Positions 17,320 to 27,142 of a DNA stretch of 64,000 nt are shown one piece after another; the first letter of the stretch is position 1; each line of letters opens with the position of its first letter. The translations under genes and the position numbers were made by a program. Origin of the DNA: an uncultured Cohaesibacter sp. (lineage in GTDB: Bacteria; Pseudomonadota; Alphaproteobacteria; Rhizobiales; Cohaesibacteraceae); the NCBI RefSeq assembly GCF_963682185.1, contig NZ_OY821667.1, positions 2,802,501-2,866,500 of the forward strand. The letters run 5' to 3'. The notes under the pieces are model-generated. The model did no database searches. It was not told the DNA's origin and was given only the letters and a program-made list of their open reading frames with translations.

Positions 17320-19638
17320 TCATAGCTTTACGGTAACATTTCCCCGACCTTCGAGGATGACGCCCTCGGCGGTTTCTTCAACGCTGGCACCTCCGGCGTC
17401 AGCGACCGAGGCGATATTCTGCAGTCGAAGGCGCCACGGACGTGTGGCCTCATCTGCCGTCACCAGCAACATATCGCCATTGCGGTAGACAGCAAGCTCC
17501 TGTTCCTTCACGCCTTTGTCAGCGAAGATGGTGGCCTTGGCCGTGTTGCCGTCTTCCAATGCATAAAGCGCAAACAGCGCACCGTCCGCATAGTCATAGA
17601 CCGGTTTGTCATCGACTGCACCCCAGACGATGAGGCTTGAGGGGCGGACATAGAGCGGCAGGCTCATGAAGTCGTGGTTTTCCACGCGCCAGCTTCCGCC
17701 CTCGACTTCTTCACCGCTTAGAAGATGCGTCCAACGTCCCTTCGGCAGGTAGATCTCGGCATCGCCGGATTTGTCCAGGACCGGCGCCACCAGAAGCTTT
17801 TCGCCGAGCATATACTGGCGATCGAGAACGTCGCAGGTCCGATCCTCAGGAAACTCCAGCATCATGGCGCGCATGACCGGAAGACCGGTTTTCGGCGCTT
17901 CGCAGGCAATCTCGTAAATCGCCGGCATCAGCTTCATCTTCAGTTTGGTGAAGAAGCGCAGAACGTCGACGGCTTCGTCGTCATAAAGCCACGGCACGCG
18001 GTACGACTTGGAGCCGTGCAGGCGTGAATGACTGGAGAGAAGTCCGAAGGCGCACCAGCGCTTGTAGACATCGGCCTCAGCCGTTGCCTCGAAGCCGCCG
18101 ATATCATGGCTCCAGAAGCCGAAACCCGAGAGGCCGAGCGACAGACCGCCGCGCAGGGATTCTGCCATGGATTCGTAGTCCGAATAGCAGTCTCCTCCCC
18201 AGTGAACGGGGAATTGCTGACCGCCGGTGGTGGCGGAGCGGGCAAAGAGCACCGCCTCATCCTCACCCTTTGTCTCCTGCAGGGCTTCATAAACGACCTT
18301 GTTGTACAGGAAGGTGTAGTAGTTATGCATGGTCTCGGCGTCGGAGCCATCGTGATAGGCGACCTCGACGGGGATGCGTTCGCCGAAATCGGTCTTGAAG
18401 CAATCAACGCCCTGCGCAACCAGATCCTTCAGATAGCCGGCATACCAGTCGCAAGCGTCGGGGTTGGTGAAATCGACCACGGCCTGGCCGGGCTGCCAGC
18501 GATCCCACTGCCAGACGGAACCATCAGGCCGCTTGATCAAATAACCGTTTTCCTTGCCCTCGTCGAAGAGCTTGGATTCCTGAGCGATATAGGGATTGAT
18601 CCAGACGCAAATATTAAGCCCGCGTTCTTTGTAGCGCTTCAGCATGGCCTCCGGTTCGGGGAAGGTTTCCGGGTCCCATTCGAAATCGCACCAGTGCAAG
18701 CCGCGCATCCAGAAACAGTCGAAATGGAAGACATGGAGTGGAATGTCCCGCTCGGCCATGCCGTCAAGGAAGCTGGTGACCGTTGCCTCGTCATATTCTG
18801 TAGTGAATGAGGTCGTTAGCCAAAGGCCGAAGGACCAGCGGGCTGGCAGCGCCGGGCGACCGGTGAATTTCGTATAGCGATCAATGACGCCCTTGGGATC
18901 CGGCCCGTCGATGACATAATAATCGAGGCTTTCGCCGGGCACGGAAAACAGCGCCTTGTGAGCCTTCTCCGAGCCCACTTCGAACTCCACTCGACCCGGA
19001 TTGTTGACGAAAACGCCCCAGCCGCGGTTGGTGAGGAAGAAGGGAATATTCTTGTAGGCCTGGTCGGTGTTCGCGCCGCCGTCGCGGTTCCAGATATCGA
19101 CCATCTGGCCGTTTTTGACAAATTCCGTGAAGCGCTCGCCGAGACCGTAGACCTTGGTGCCGACACCCAGGCTCAGGCGTTCGAACATATGGGGGCGGTC
19201 ATTGTCGTCATGGTCAATCGCGTGGCCGCCGGCCTTGTAGTCTGAACCGGTAATAGGCTTGCCATCGCGCAGGAATTCGAGGTTCCAGCGGCCGGTCATG
19301 GCGACGCGGGCCGTCAGGTTGCCGCTTTTCAGCGTCGCGAAGTCTTCCGTGATCTCGATTTCCGGGGCGAAGCCTTCATCCGGGTAAAGATCGAAATGCG
19401 GTCCTTTGTCGAGTACGCCGCGGAAATGCTCGCTCTTCACGCCAATCATGCCTTCCATTGGCGCAGAGAGTGTAAGGATGATCAGCCGGGCATTGATTTG
19501 GTTGGCGCGGTCATTGATCGGCCAGGTGGTGGCGCGGATAACCAGATTGCCGTCTTTTACGCGGGCGTCAAAAACCTCCAGCGGCTGATTGAGGTCAAAG
19601 TTCTGGCGCACATGCCAGTTGCCGTCCATGATTTTCAT
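17320..19638 (-). CDS. yicI: Alpha-xylosidase, GH31 (YicI-like)
   Basis: A 772-residue glycoside hydrolase family 31 enzyme that releases alpha-linked xylose, for example isoprimeverose from xyloglucan. An N-terminal beta-sandwich precedes the barrel, with substrate-loop PLHVFHFDCFWMRGLHWCDFEWD. The catalytic nucleophile is the Asp in VDCFKTDFGERIP, and the acid/base region is HWGGDCYSDYESM. Length is the same as E. coli YicI (772). No signal peptide, so it acts in the cytoplasm on imported disaccharide. It is the last gene of the ABC-importer operon and is followed by a terminator. Confidence 0.92.
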   Translation of the reverse strand: MKIMDGNWHVRQNFDLNQPLEVFDARVKDGNLVIRATTWPINDRANQINARLIILTLSAPMEGMIGVKSEHFRGVLDKGPHFDLYPDEGFAPEIEITEDFATLKSGNLTARVAMTGRWNLEFLRDGKPITGSDYKAGGHAIDHDDNDRPHMFERLSLGVGTKVYGLGERFTEFVKNGQMVDIWNRDGGANTDQAYKNIPFFLTNRGWGVFVNNPGRVEFEVGSEKAHKALFSVPGESLDYYVIDGPDPKGVIDRYTKFTGRPALPARWSFGLWLTTSFTTEYDEATVTSFLDGMAERDIPLHVFHFDCFWMRGLHWCDFEWDPETFPEPEAMLKRYKERGLNICVWINPYIAQESKLFDEGKENGYLIKRPDGSVWQWDRWQPGQAVVDFTNPDACDWYAGYLKDLVAQGVDCFKTDFGERIPVEVAYHDGSDAETMHNYYTFLYNKVVYEALQETKGEDEAVLFARSATTGGQQFPVHWGGDCYSDYESMAESLRGGLSLGLSGFGFWSHDIGGFEATAEADVYKRWCAFGLLSSHSRLHGSKSYRVPWLYDDEAVDVLRFFTKLKMKLMPAIYEIACEAPKTGLPVMRAMMLEFPEDRTCDVLDRQYMLGEKLLVAPVLDKSGDAEIYLPKGRWTHLLSGEEVEGGSWRVENHDFMSLPLYVRPSSLIVWGAVDDKPVYDYADGALFALYALEDGNTAKATIFADKGVKEQELAVYRNGDMLLVTADEATRPWRLRLQNIASVADAGGASVEETAEGVILEGRGNVTVKL

Positions 19639-19706
19639 ATCTGTATTCCTTTGAATTCCGGCGCAGCGCAGGCGGGGAGGCGCCTTCGCTGAGCGCGTTG
19701 GACCCG

Positions 19707-20774
19707 TCAGAGCCGGATGCCGGTCTCGCGGTCGAAGATGTGGATGAGTTCGGGGGCGATCCGCATGTTGAGTGGTTCACCAGGAATGACGGCGGCGCGG
19801 TCGTTGATGACAACGGCGATCTCCGGCTCACTGGCGGTGAACAGGAAGGTCGTCGCGCCTGTGGCTTCTGCAATCCTGAGCGGCAGGCTGAACTGGGCGT
19901 CTTGCGCCGAAACCAGTTCGAGATGCTCTGGTCTAAGCCCGACGGTTACTTTGCGGTTGGCCTCGAGCTTGCCCTCATAGGGCAGAACGTCGCCATTGCC
20001 CAGTTCCAGCTTGAGGCTATGGCCATCCTCGCCCACAATTGCCGGCAGGAAATTCATGGCCGGAGAGCCGATGAAGCCGGCAACAAACTGGTTTGCCGGG
20101 CTGTCATAGAGTTCCAGAGGCGCGCCTTGCTGTTCGATCCGGCCTTCCTTCATCAGGACGACACGGTCGGCCATGGTCATGGCTTCGATCTGATCATGGG
20201 TGACATAAACTGAGGTGGCGCCAAGGCGATCATGCAATGTGCGGATTTCCTTGCGCATGTGAACGCGCAACGCCGCATCGAGGTTCGACAGGGGTTCGTC
20301 GAAGAGGAACGCCTTCGGATCGCGGATAATGGCGCGGCTCATGGCCACGCGCTGCCGCTGACCACCGGAGAGTTCGCGCGGGTAGCGTTCCAGAAGATTG
20401 GAAAGCCCTGTGGTTTCTGCGACTTCGCGTGCCTTGACCTGGGCATCCGACTTCTTCATGCCGTGGGTGCGCAGGCTGTAGGTCAGGTTTTCCTCGACCG
20501 TCATATGCGGATAGAGCGCATAGGACTGGAACACCATGGCGATGTCGCGTCGTCGCGGCGGCATGTCGTTCATCAAATCACCGGCGATTTTTACCTCTCC
20601 GCCGGAGATTTTTTCAAGGCCAGCCAGAGTGCGCAAAAGCGTGGACTTGCCGCAGCCTGACGGGCCGACCAGCGCGACGAATTCGCCCTTTTCGATCGTG
20701 AGGTTGACGTTCTTGAGGGCGTGGTAGCGGCCGTAATACTTCTCGACCGCGTTGAATTCGATCTGGGTTGTCAT
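19707..20774 (-). CDS. Sugar ABC transporter ATPase (UgpC/MsmK type)
   Basis: A 355-residue ATP-binding subunit. Walker A GPSGCGKST, Q-loop VFQSYALYPHMTVEEN, signature LSGGQRQRVAMSRAI, Walker B FLFDEPLSNLD and H-loop YVTHDQIEAMT are intact. A C-terminal regulatory OB-fold domain (MNFLPAIVGEDG; VGLRPEHLEL) is present. ATG 20774 overlaps the upstream permease stop by 4 bp. It powers uptake by the two permeases; the substrate is inferred from the linked alpha-xylosidase. Confidence 0.93.
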   Translation of the reverse strand: MTTQIEFNAVEKYYGRYHALKNVNLTIEKGEFVALVGPSGCGKSTLLRTLAGLEKISGGEVKIAGDLMNDMPPRRRDIAMVFQSYALYPHMTVEENLTYSLRTHGMKKSDAQVKAREVAETTGLSNLLERYPRELSGGQRQRVAMSRAIIRDPKAFLFDEPLSNLDAALRVHMRKEIRTLHDRLGATSVYVTHDQIEAMTMADRVVLMKEGRIEQQGAPLELYDSPANQFVAGFIGSPAMNFLPAIVGEDGHSLKLELGNGDVLPYEGKLEANRKVTVGLRPEHLELVSAQDAQFSLPLRIAEATGATTFLFTASEPEIAVVINDRAAVIPGEPLNMRIAPELIHIFDRETGIRL

Positions 20775-21598
20775 TTCAAAGCTCCCGAGGTCAGGCCGGA
20801 GACAATTTTGCGCTGCAAAAGAACAAAGGCAGCGAGGATGGGGGTTACGTAGATCGAGGCATAGGCCATGATCCTGTTCCAATCGACCGAGTTCGGTCCC
20901 ATGAAGGTCGAAAGACCGACACTTGCTGGCTGAAGCTCGACATCCTGGATCAGCGATTTGGAGTAGACGAATTCGCCGAAGGCCTGCATGAAGATCAAAA
21001 GCGCGCTGACAAGGATGCCGTTGCGGGCAAGCGGCAGCACGATGTGGATGAAGGCACCGAAGCGGGAGTTGCCGTCCACAAGGGCGGCCTCTTCCAGCTC
21101 TGCCGGCACGTTCATGAAAGTGGCACGCACCAGCACGACGAAGAACGGCATGGCCTTGGCGGTAATCGCGATGATCACGGCGACGCGAGGATAGTCGAGC
21201 AGGCCGATCTGCGAGAAGCCGACAAAGATCGGGGTCACCATCAGCGATGCTGGCAGGACCTGTAGCATCAGCACCAGAAACAGGCCGACATCGACCCACA
21301 CGCTGCGATAGCGGGCCAGAACATAGGCGCAGCCCGAGCCGAGCGTGGCAATGAACAGGACCGCGCAGCTTGCGATGATCAGCGAATTCTTCAGATAAGT
21401 TGCCATGTGACGCTCGGCCCAGACGCCAGCAAAGACGTCCCATTGCGGATTCGGCGGCACGAAGCTCGGCGGCGCGGCAAACATCGCCGTACTGGTTTTC
21501 AGCGCGGTCACATACATCCAGTAGAGTGGGAAGAGATAAATGGCTGCCAATACCAGACCGCAGGCGATCAGCAGGGAGTTACGGGTTGTCGGGGTCAT
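20771..21598 (-). CDS. Sugar ABC permease, MalG type
   Basis: A 275-residue inner-membrane permease with six predicted helices, starting IACGLVLAAIYLFPLYWMYVTALK. The EAA loop that docks the ATPase is EEAALVDGNSRFGAFIHIVLPLARNG. Start and stop overlap both neighbours by 4 bp, giving a translationally coupled operon. Confidence 0.92.
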   Translation of the reverse strand: MTPTTRNSLLIACGLVLAAIYLFPLYWMYVTALKTSTAMFAAPPSFVPPNPQWDVFAGVWAERHMATYLKNSLIIASCAVLFIATLGSGCAYVLARYRSVWVDVGLFLVLMLQVLPASLMVTPIFVGFSQIGLLDYPRVAVIIAITAKAMPFFVVLVRATFMNVPAELEEAALVDGNSRFGAFIHIVLPLARNGILVSALLIFMQAFGEFVYSKSLIQDVELQPASVGLSTFMGPNSVDWNRIMAYASIYVTPILAAFVLLQRKIVSGLTSGALK

Positions 21599-22497
21599 CC
21601 GCGCACCTCATGGCGTGTCGAGCGCACGTAGAAGGCAGCCGCGATGATGACAAGGGTGATCATCAGCACCGAAACGGTTGCGCCACGTGCAAAATCGTAT
21701 TCACGGAAGGAAAGCTGCCATGCCCAGTATTGGGCAACATTCGAGGCATTGTTCGGGCCGCCATCGGTGATCGCGGCGAACAGGTCGAACTGCTGCAGAG
21801 TGAAGATCAGGCCAAGCGACAGAAGCGCGCCGATGGTCGGGCGCATCATTGGAAGCGTGATTGTGTAAAAGCGACGGAAGGCGTTGGCACCGTCAAGACT
21901 TGCGGCTTCATAAAGATCCTTCGGAATGGCGGCGAGGCCAACCGAAAGCAGGATCATGTTGAAGGCCGTTCCGAACCAGATATTGGTGATGATCACGCTC
22001 CACAGCGCAAAGTCGGGAGATGAGCGCCAGAAAATAGGATCATCAATGACGCCGATCGACTGCAGGAAGAAGTTGATCACACCGAAGTCACCGGCGAGAA
22101 GCCAGTTCCAGATTGCGCCAGTCACCAGCCCCGGCATCACCCAGGACACCAGAAACAGACCGCGCAGATAGGTCGATCCGGGAAATTGCATATTGAAGAA
22201 CAGCGCCAGGAAGAAGCCGAAGAGGAATTGGCCTCCAAGCGAGCAGAGGACGAAGATCAGCGTATTGCCAAAGATCGGCCAGGCTTGCGGGTCGGTGAGA
22301 ACCGCGATGTAGTTGTCGAGACCGACAAAGGGGCGGAAGAAGGTGCCGAGACTGAAGATATCGACTTCCTGAAAGCTCATGATCACATTGTAGACCAGAG
22401 CCGAACCGGAAATGGCGATCAGGAAGGCAAGTGGGATGCCCACCAATATCAGATCGAAACCACGGCCATCCCAGAGCGTTGAGAGCGCCTTGCGCAT
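21595..22497 (-). CDS. Sugar ABC permease, MalF/UgpA type
   Basis: A 300-residue permease with six helices (ILVGIPLAFLIAISGSALVYNVIMSF first). The EAA loop is YEAASLDGANAFRRFYTITLPMMRP. The start is placed at ATG 22497 (MRKALSTLWDGRG); the frame is open further up, but that part overlaps the binding-protein gene and looks non-coding. It partners the MalG-type permease. Confidence 0.92.
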   Translation of the reverse strand: MRKALSTLWDGRGFDLILVGIPLAFLIAISGSALVYNVIMSFQEVDIFSLGTFFRPFVGLDNYIAVLTDPQAWPIFGNTLIFVLCSLGGQFLFGFFLALFFNMQFPGSTYLRGLFLVSWVMPGLVTGAIWNWLLAGDFGVINFFLQSIGVIDDPIFWRSSPDFALWSVIITNIWFGTAFNMILLSVGLAAIPKDLYEAASLDGANAFRRFYTITLPMMRPTIGALLSLGLIFTLQQFDLFAAITDGGPNNASNVAQYWAWQLSFREYDFARGATVSVLMITLVIIAAAFYVRSTRHEVRG

Positions 22498-22559
22498 GGG
22501 GGTTGCTCCTAGGGCGATAAAACGGATGAAGGCCGGGATCGCAGGCAAGCCCTCCCCGT

Positions 22560-22582
22560 CCACGCCCTTGAAAGGGGCGTGG
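22560..22582 (-). other. Intercistronic hairpin after the binding-protein gene
   Basis: CCACGCCC-TTGAAAG-GGGCGTGG is a perfect 8-bp GC-rich stem in the 115-bp gap between the binding-protein gene and the first permease. Such hairpins commonly protect the binding-protein message and lower downstream expression. It has no T-tract, so it is not a full terminator. Confidence 0.5.
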
Positions 22583-22612
22583 CGGGATATCCCGGATTTC
22601 AGAAAAAGCAGA

Positions 22613-23842
22613 TTACTTTCCGGTGATCTTGTCGATCTGGGCCTGAGCCTGATTAAGCGCCTGCTGCGGCGACTGCGAGCCGGCAAGTGCCGCCTGCAGA
22701 GCCGTTTGGATAGCCTTGGAAATCTTTGGCCATTTCGGATGCGGACCACGTGGCTGGGAGTACTGCATCTGCTTCAGGAAGACCTGCAACGCTTCGTCCT
22801 TGGCCTCGTTGCCTGTCGGCGGGATCTTGATATCGTTGCGTGCCGGAATCTGACCGAAACGTTTAAACAGGTCCTTGTCCTGCTCGGCGAAGAATTCCAG
22901 CGCCTTGAAGGCTTCTTCTGGGTGCTTAGTGGAAGAGAAAATCACCCAGTTGTAGTCGCCCATAGCGGACGAACGTGGGGAACCTTCCGAAGGCGTCGGC
23001 AGGAGTGCTACACCCCAACTAAATTCCGCCTCATCGGCCATGCGGTTGATTTCCCAGGGGCCGGAAATCGCCATTGCCGCATTCCCAGCATTGAACGTTG
23101 CTGTCGAAGCCCACTGCGTGCGCGAAACTGTATCAGGAGAGGCAAGCCCCTCCTCAAGTAGCGTCTTGAAGAAGGTCAGTGCCTGGACGCCGCCCGCGGA
23201 ATTGATGTTATCATAGCTTCCGCCAGCCATCTGTACGAAAGGCAGGAACTGGAAGGTGCCTTCTTCCGATGCCTTGGCCGAGAAGGCGACGCCATAGACA
23301 TCGTTTTTCGGATCGTTAAGGATGCGGGCATCCTCGAGAAGCTCATCCCAGGTTTTCGGAGGTTCTTTGATACCGGCTGCCTTAAACATGTCCTTGTTGT
23401 AGTAAAGAGCAATGGTGTTGGTCGCCTTCGGCACGCCGTAGATGCGGCCATCCCAGGTGGCTGACGCCATCGGGCCTTCGAAATACTCATCAACATTGAT
23501 GATGTCGGACTTCTCGATCATGTCGGTCAGGTCCAACAGGGCGCCATTGGCGGCCAGCATCGCCGTATCGGGGTTGTCGACGGCAAACACATCCGGAGCA
23601 CGGCCAACAGAATAGGCGCGCATCGCCTCACTCATCAGGTCGGCGAAGTTGACCTCACGATAAACGACATCAATGTTCGGTTCACTTTCGTCAAATTCGC
23701 GTGCCAGGTCGGGCGTCGGCTGGCCGGTCTTGTCGACGGTCCAGATATTTAGCGTAACTGGTTCCTGCGCAAGCGTCGGAACAGCCGTTCCAAGGCTTAA
23801 AGCTACGGCAGAAACACACAACAAAAGTTTGGCGTGATACAT
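22613..23842 (-). CDS. Periplasmic sugar-binding protein, ABC importer family 1
   Basis: A 409-residue extracellular solute-binding protein with a Sec signal ([21 protein letters not shown]). Family marks are [58 protein letters not shown] and [23 protein letters not shown] precedes the start. It is the first gene of the operon and is divergent from a LacI regulator. It delivers the sugar to the two permeases, and an alpha-xylosyl disaccharide is the likely ligand because of the linked GH31 enzyme. Confidence 0.92.
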   Translation of the reverse strand: MYHAKLLLCVSAVALSLGTAVPTLAQEPVTLNIWTVDKTGQPTPDLAREFDESEPNIDVVYREVNFADLMSEAMRAYSVGRAPDVFAVDNPDTAMLAANGALLDLTDMIEKSDIINVDEYFEGPMASATWDGRIYGVPKATNTIALYYNKDMFKAAGIKEPPKTWDELLEDARILNDPKNDVYGVAFSAKASEEGTFQFLPFVQMAGGSYDNINSAGGVQALTFFKTLLEEGLASPDTVSRTQWASTATFNAGNAAMAISGPWEINRMADEAEFSWGVALLPTPSEGSPRSSAMGDYNWVIFSSTKHPEEAFKALEFFAEQDKDLFKRFGQIPARNDIKIPPTGNEAKDEALQVFLKQMQYSQPRGPHPKWPKISKAIQTALQAALAGSQSPQQALNQAQAQIDKITGK

Positions 23843-23999
23843 AAATTTAGCCTCCCGTATAGGTTTTACGACCGTCCTCGATCGGTCTCGACGGATTTTG
23901 TTTCAGGCGACACGGTATGAATTTCCTCTAGGATCCGCACAATAGGACGCCTAGTGACAAACATTGACTTTTAGTCCCGAGCTCTCTAAAACATGCTCC

Positions 24000-24011
24000 G
24001 TAAACGTTTAC
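24000..24011. promoter_or_regulatory. LacI-family operator
   Basis: GTAAACGTTTAC is a perfect 12-bp palindrome with the central CG typical of LacI/GalR-family operators. It sits between the divergent binding-protein and regulator genes, 63 bp before the regulator start, and could repress both. Confidence 0.75.
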
Positions 24012-24073
24012 GAAAATAGACATGGACCCATTCTGATGTCAATAGAGATACGAACCTAAAATTTGGAGACATC

Positions 24074-25132
24074 ATGACGGGCATTCGACAGCTGGCTAGC
24101 CACCTTCAACTTTCGATTGGTACGGTGTCGCGCGCGCTGAACGGCAAAGCGGACGTCAATGCGCAGACGCGCGATCGGGTTTTGAAGGCGGCCGTGGAGC
24201 TTGGCTATGTGCCCAATCAGTCGGGCCGCAGCCTCAGGAAAGGGACCACGGGCACGGTTGGTCTGATCCTGACCCAAGGCAACAGTTTGGGCGAGAATAA
24301 TGACAACTTCTTTTTTGGCGTGATCCACGGTCTGCAGACAGTATTGAGGAAACATGAGCTTGATCTTGTGCTTCTCCTGTGTTCGCGTGATGAAGACCCC
24401 GACAGTTTCCTCCAACGGATGGTCGCCCAGCGCATCGTCGACGCGGTGATTCTGACGGCAACCCGCACCCACGATGAGCGTTTTGATATCCTCAGGCGTG
24501 CAAATATGCCGTTCGTCACGCTGGGGCGCAGTGCCAGTCTTGGCGATGCCTCCTGGATCGACCTTGATTTCGAAGGGATCGCCTGCAGTTCCGTGGTGCG
24601 TTTGCACAGCCGGGGGCACCAGCGGATTGCCGTGGCTGTGCCGGTTGTCGATGCCAATCTCGGCCCACTGTTCCTAGAAGGGTATCGTCAGGGTCTGAAG
24701 GATTGTGGCCTGCCGTTTGATGAGAATATCGTCTTCCACGCCGAGACCAGCGAAGAGGGCGGGTATGATGTTGCCGGGAAGGTGCTTTCGACGCCAGACA
24801 GGCCGAGCGCTATTCTGCTGATTGCCGAGTTGATGTCGGTCGGGCTTTACCGCCGCTTGGGCGAAGCGGGGTTGACGCCCGGCCGCGATCTTGCCGTGAT
24901 TGCCGAGCGCGAAAGCCCGGTGGGTCGTTTCCTGCTGCCGCGACTGACCTGTTTTCGCCTCGATCTCGATGCGCTCGGGCGCATGCTCGGGGAAATGTTA
25001 CTCTCCAAACTGCCGGCCTTTGCCGAGGATTACAAGACGGCGCCGAAGAGCAAGATCTGGCCGCTAGAACTGGTTGAGGGCGAGAGCGATCCGCCCCTTC
25101 AGGTCGGGAGAACACAGCTGCAGGACGGTTAA
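24074..25132 (+). CDS. LacI-family repressor of the xyloside operon
   Basis: A 352-residue regulator. The N-terminal helix-turn-helix and hinge are GIRQLASHLQLSIGTVSRALNGKADVNAQTRDRV and AAVELGYVPNQSGRSLRKG. A periplasmic-binding-protein-like effector domain follows (TVGLILTQGNSLGENNDNFFFGVIHG, then PFVTLGRSASLGDASWIDLDFEG). It is divergent from the importer operon with a palindromic operator between. It probably represses in the absence of an alpha-xyloside. Confidence 0.92.
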   Translation: MTGIRQLASHLQLSIGTVSRALNGKADVNAQTRDRVLKAAVELGYVPNQSGRSLRKGTTGTVGLILTQGNSLGENNDNFFFGVIHGLQTVLRKHELDLVLLLCSRDEDPDSFLQRMVAQRIVDAVILTATRTHDERFDILRRANMPFVTLGRSASLGDASWIDLDFEGIACSSVVRLHSRGHQRIAVAVPVVDANLGPLFLEGYRQGLKDCGLPFDENIVFHAETSEEGGYDVAGKVLSTPDRPSAILLIAELMSVGLYRRLGEAGLTPGRDLAVIAERESPVGRFLLPRLTCFRLDLDALGRMLGEMLLSKLPAFAEDYKTAPKSKIWPLELVEGESDPPLQVGRTQLQDG

Positions 25133-25281
25133 TTTCATCGCAATAGGTCACGATGTGGAATCCGCGTCAAGCAAGAAAAGATTGCAGCAGGATCCAATCC
25201 ATAAAAATCCTTCTGATCGGCTCCACCGGCGGCTATTATGGGCTCCCGACGGCACCTCAAATTCCCTCTGACAGAGCCGTC

Positions 25282-25405
25282 TTGTCCCCCCACCTGTCAT
25301 CTGGTTGCGAAAAATGCTGCGGTTCGAGTGAACGGCAGGAATGAGGGAGATGGTCTGCGGCATTTGTTGACTTGCGAACGACGGCTCTGGGCCGCGACTA
25401 CATTC
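25282..25405. repeat. Dispersed intergenic repeat, copy B
   Basis: Shares the CCCC..CCTGTCATCTGGTTGCGAAAAATGCTGCG block and GCGAACGACGGCTCTGGGCCGCGACT with copies at 49660-49940 and 51060-51190. It fills most of the 335-bp gap after the LacI gene; the rest (25133-25281) has no supported gene. Confidence 0.75.
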
Positions 25406-25467
25406 GATAGTGTTAAGTTTGAATTGTTTCTTTATTGGTGTGTTCGTACAGAACACTGGAGAGGCCT

Positions 25468-25707
25468 ATGTTTGTTTTTGATTTTTTGCTTGAAGCTATC
25501 GGATATTCAACAGCTAGGGTTGTCCTGCCCATTATTTCATTTGGCTATCTTTCGGTCGAACCTGTCTCGTCTAAAGAAAAGGTATACAACTGGCTTGGTT
25601 TCAAGAGTTCAAACAACAGTAAGTATTTGTGCGAAGCCACGATGGCGGGTTGGTTGGGGTTAGTCCCATGGGTGGTCTTGATGATCCTAATATTCGCCAC
25701 GTGGTGA
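25468..25707 (+). CDS. Small two-helix membrane protein
   Basis: A 79-residue protein from ATG 25468, with GGAGAGG 4-10 bases before the start. An N-terminal hydrophobic segment (LLEAIGYSTARVVLPIISFGYL) and a C-terminal helix (GWLGLVPWVVLMILIFATW) flank a polar loop. No family recognised. It stands alone between two repeat copies. Confidence 0.55.
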   Translation: MFVFDFLLEAIGYSTARVVLPIISFGYLSVEPVSSKEKVYNWLGFKSSNNSKYLCEATMAGWLGLVPWVVLMILIFATW

Positions 25708-25749
25708 ATACGGCTTTCACTTTAGAAGCAGTATTCTTACCTCGGATGG

Positions 25750-25865
25750 ATGTTGCGCTTTGAACGAATGGCCGCAATGGGGAAGCTCGCTTCTTGGAAG
25801 GCCCTCCTAGAGAACGGCAGGAAAGGACCGCCATTGCAAATCACGATCTAGATGACTGCCCTCAA
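25750..25865. repeat. Dispersed intergenic repeat, copy C
   Basis: Contains TGTTGCGCTTTGAACGAATG followed by GCCGCAATGGGGAAG and CTTCTTGGAAG, then AAATCACGATCTAGATGA. The first block is identical to the copy at 51060-51190. Confidence 0.75.
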
Positions 25866-25915
25866 TCCGCTCGACAGGCGGCGGGTGTGTGCTTTGCGGT
25901 AGTATCAACGGTCCG

Positions 25916-26133
25916 TTATTCCAGCCCCTTTCTTTCTTCTACGCGACTGCCGCTCGGGGTCGAACGCACGTAAAACCCTTGTGAAATCGCCTCCTGCACC
26001 AGCCCGACGTGCGAGATCAGGCCCACAGCCCGGCTGCCTTCTGTCAGCGCAGCAAGGACCTGGATCACTTGGTCCAGTGTGCCCGCTCTGTTCTCTGTAT
26101 CGAGGCTGCCGAAGCCTTCGTCGATGAAAATTG
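25916..26133 (-). pseudogene. C-terminal fragment of SbcC-type exonuclease ATPase
   Basis: Codes for IFIDEGFGSLDTE, the Walker B and D-loop of the SbcC/Rad50 nuclease ATPase, then TLDQVIQVLAALTEGSRAVGLISHVGLVQEAI and a normal C-terminus. Three extra residues (RAG-like) follow DTEN. All upstream parts, including Walker A and the coiled coil, are missing. The IS481-like element begins where homology stops, so insertion plus deletion destroyed the gene. Confidence 0.8.
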
Positions 26134-27142
26134 TGATGTTTTTCACCTCGGTTGACGAACCATTTTAGACTTTTTCTGGCTGTGATTGAAGCTTTTCTCG
26201 AAGGACTTCGAATGGAGCCTTTCCTTTCAGGCCAGCATGTGGTCTGTGGCAATTGTAATAAACTTCCCACTCTTTCAGTTTTACCTTGATGGCAATGTCA
26301 TCAATATAGTCAACGAGCTGCCAAAATTCCTGCTTGTCGGTCCTGTGCGACCTCTCGACCTTGCCATTCAGATGCGGCGATCCTGGCTTGATATAGACAT
26401 GCCGAATGCCGAGATCCTCTCAATGCCAGTGGAATTTGGCCTGGAACTCGTGGCCATTATCGGTCTGGGTAGTGTGAATGCGGAATGGAAAAGTCTGCCG
26501 GATGTGGTCAATGAACTTGATGGCGTTTTCCTGCGTATGCCGATCATAAACCTGCAAGGCCCTGGCGCGCGTGGCGTCATCGATAGCAGTATATTGAAAG
26601 CGCCGGATCTTTTCGCCATTCTTGTAAAAAGTCAGGAACTTTACATCGACCTGAATCCGATGGCCGGGGACCTGCTTCTCATATCGTTTAAAGTCTTTTA
26701 TTGAGCGTTTGGGCGTTCCTCTGGGAAGCTTGTTCAGGCCATGGCGCTTCAAGACCTGGTAGACCCCCGAAGTGGATACCTTCATGTTGAAATAGCGCTC
26801 CAGCGACCAAGAAATCCGTTCGGGACCAAAGTGATAATTCTTGCGAAGGTGCAGGATTTTCTCTTCGATTGATTGAGGCACCCGGAGGGTCGGGTTCTCT
26901 GAACAAGGCTTGGAGTTGACAAGGCCTATGTCACCCTTCTCAGAAAAGCTCCTTTTCCATTTGTAATAAGTCTCACGGGAGATCCCAAAGTATCGGCAGG
27001 TTTTTGCAATATTGCCGATCTTCTTGGCGTGGGCAAACACCCGCTTCTTGCGGGCAATGTCACTGAGCGCTCGTTGTTCCATGAAATTTCCTTCCTCGGC
27101 ATTAAGATTATCAAAATCTGTCAACCGAGGTCAGGAATTTCA
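26134..27142 (-). mobile_element. IS481-like insertion sequence, about 1.0 kb
   Basis: The ends are imperfect inverted repeats sharing TGA and ACCTCGGTTGAC (left about 26134-26156, right about 27120-27142). It carries one transposase gene with a nonsense codon. The right end recurs as the remnant at 8181-8312. No target-site duplication is obvious, so the outer limits are good to a few bases only. Confidence 0.75.
26165..27124 (-). pseudogene. IS481-like transposase with in-frame TGA
   Basis: A 319-codon integrase-core transposase. An N-terminal HTH (FAHAKKIGNIAKTCRYFGISRETYYKWK) and a second HTH-like region precede the DDE domain: D in IQVDVKFL, D in TQTDNGHEF and E in NGKVERSHRTDKQEF. Translation stops at TGA 26420-26422 after KFHWH, then the same frame continues EDLGIRHVYIKPGSPHLNG to TAA 26165-26167. 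The stop removes the catalytic Glu, so the copy is probably inactive. Confidence 0.85.

Noticed and set aside
26186-26704. 172-codon plus-strand frame inside the IS481-like element
   Set aside because: Antisense to the transposase, whose DDE motifs are clear on the other strand.
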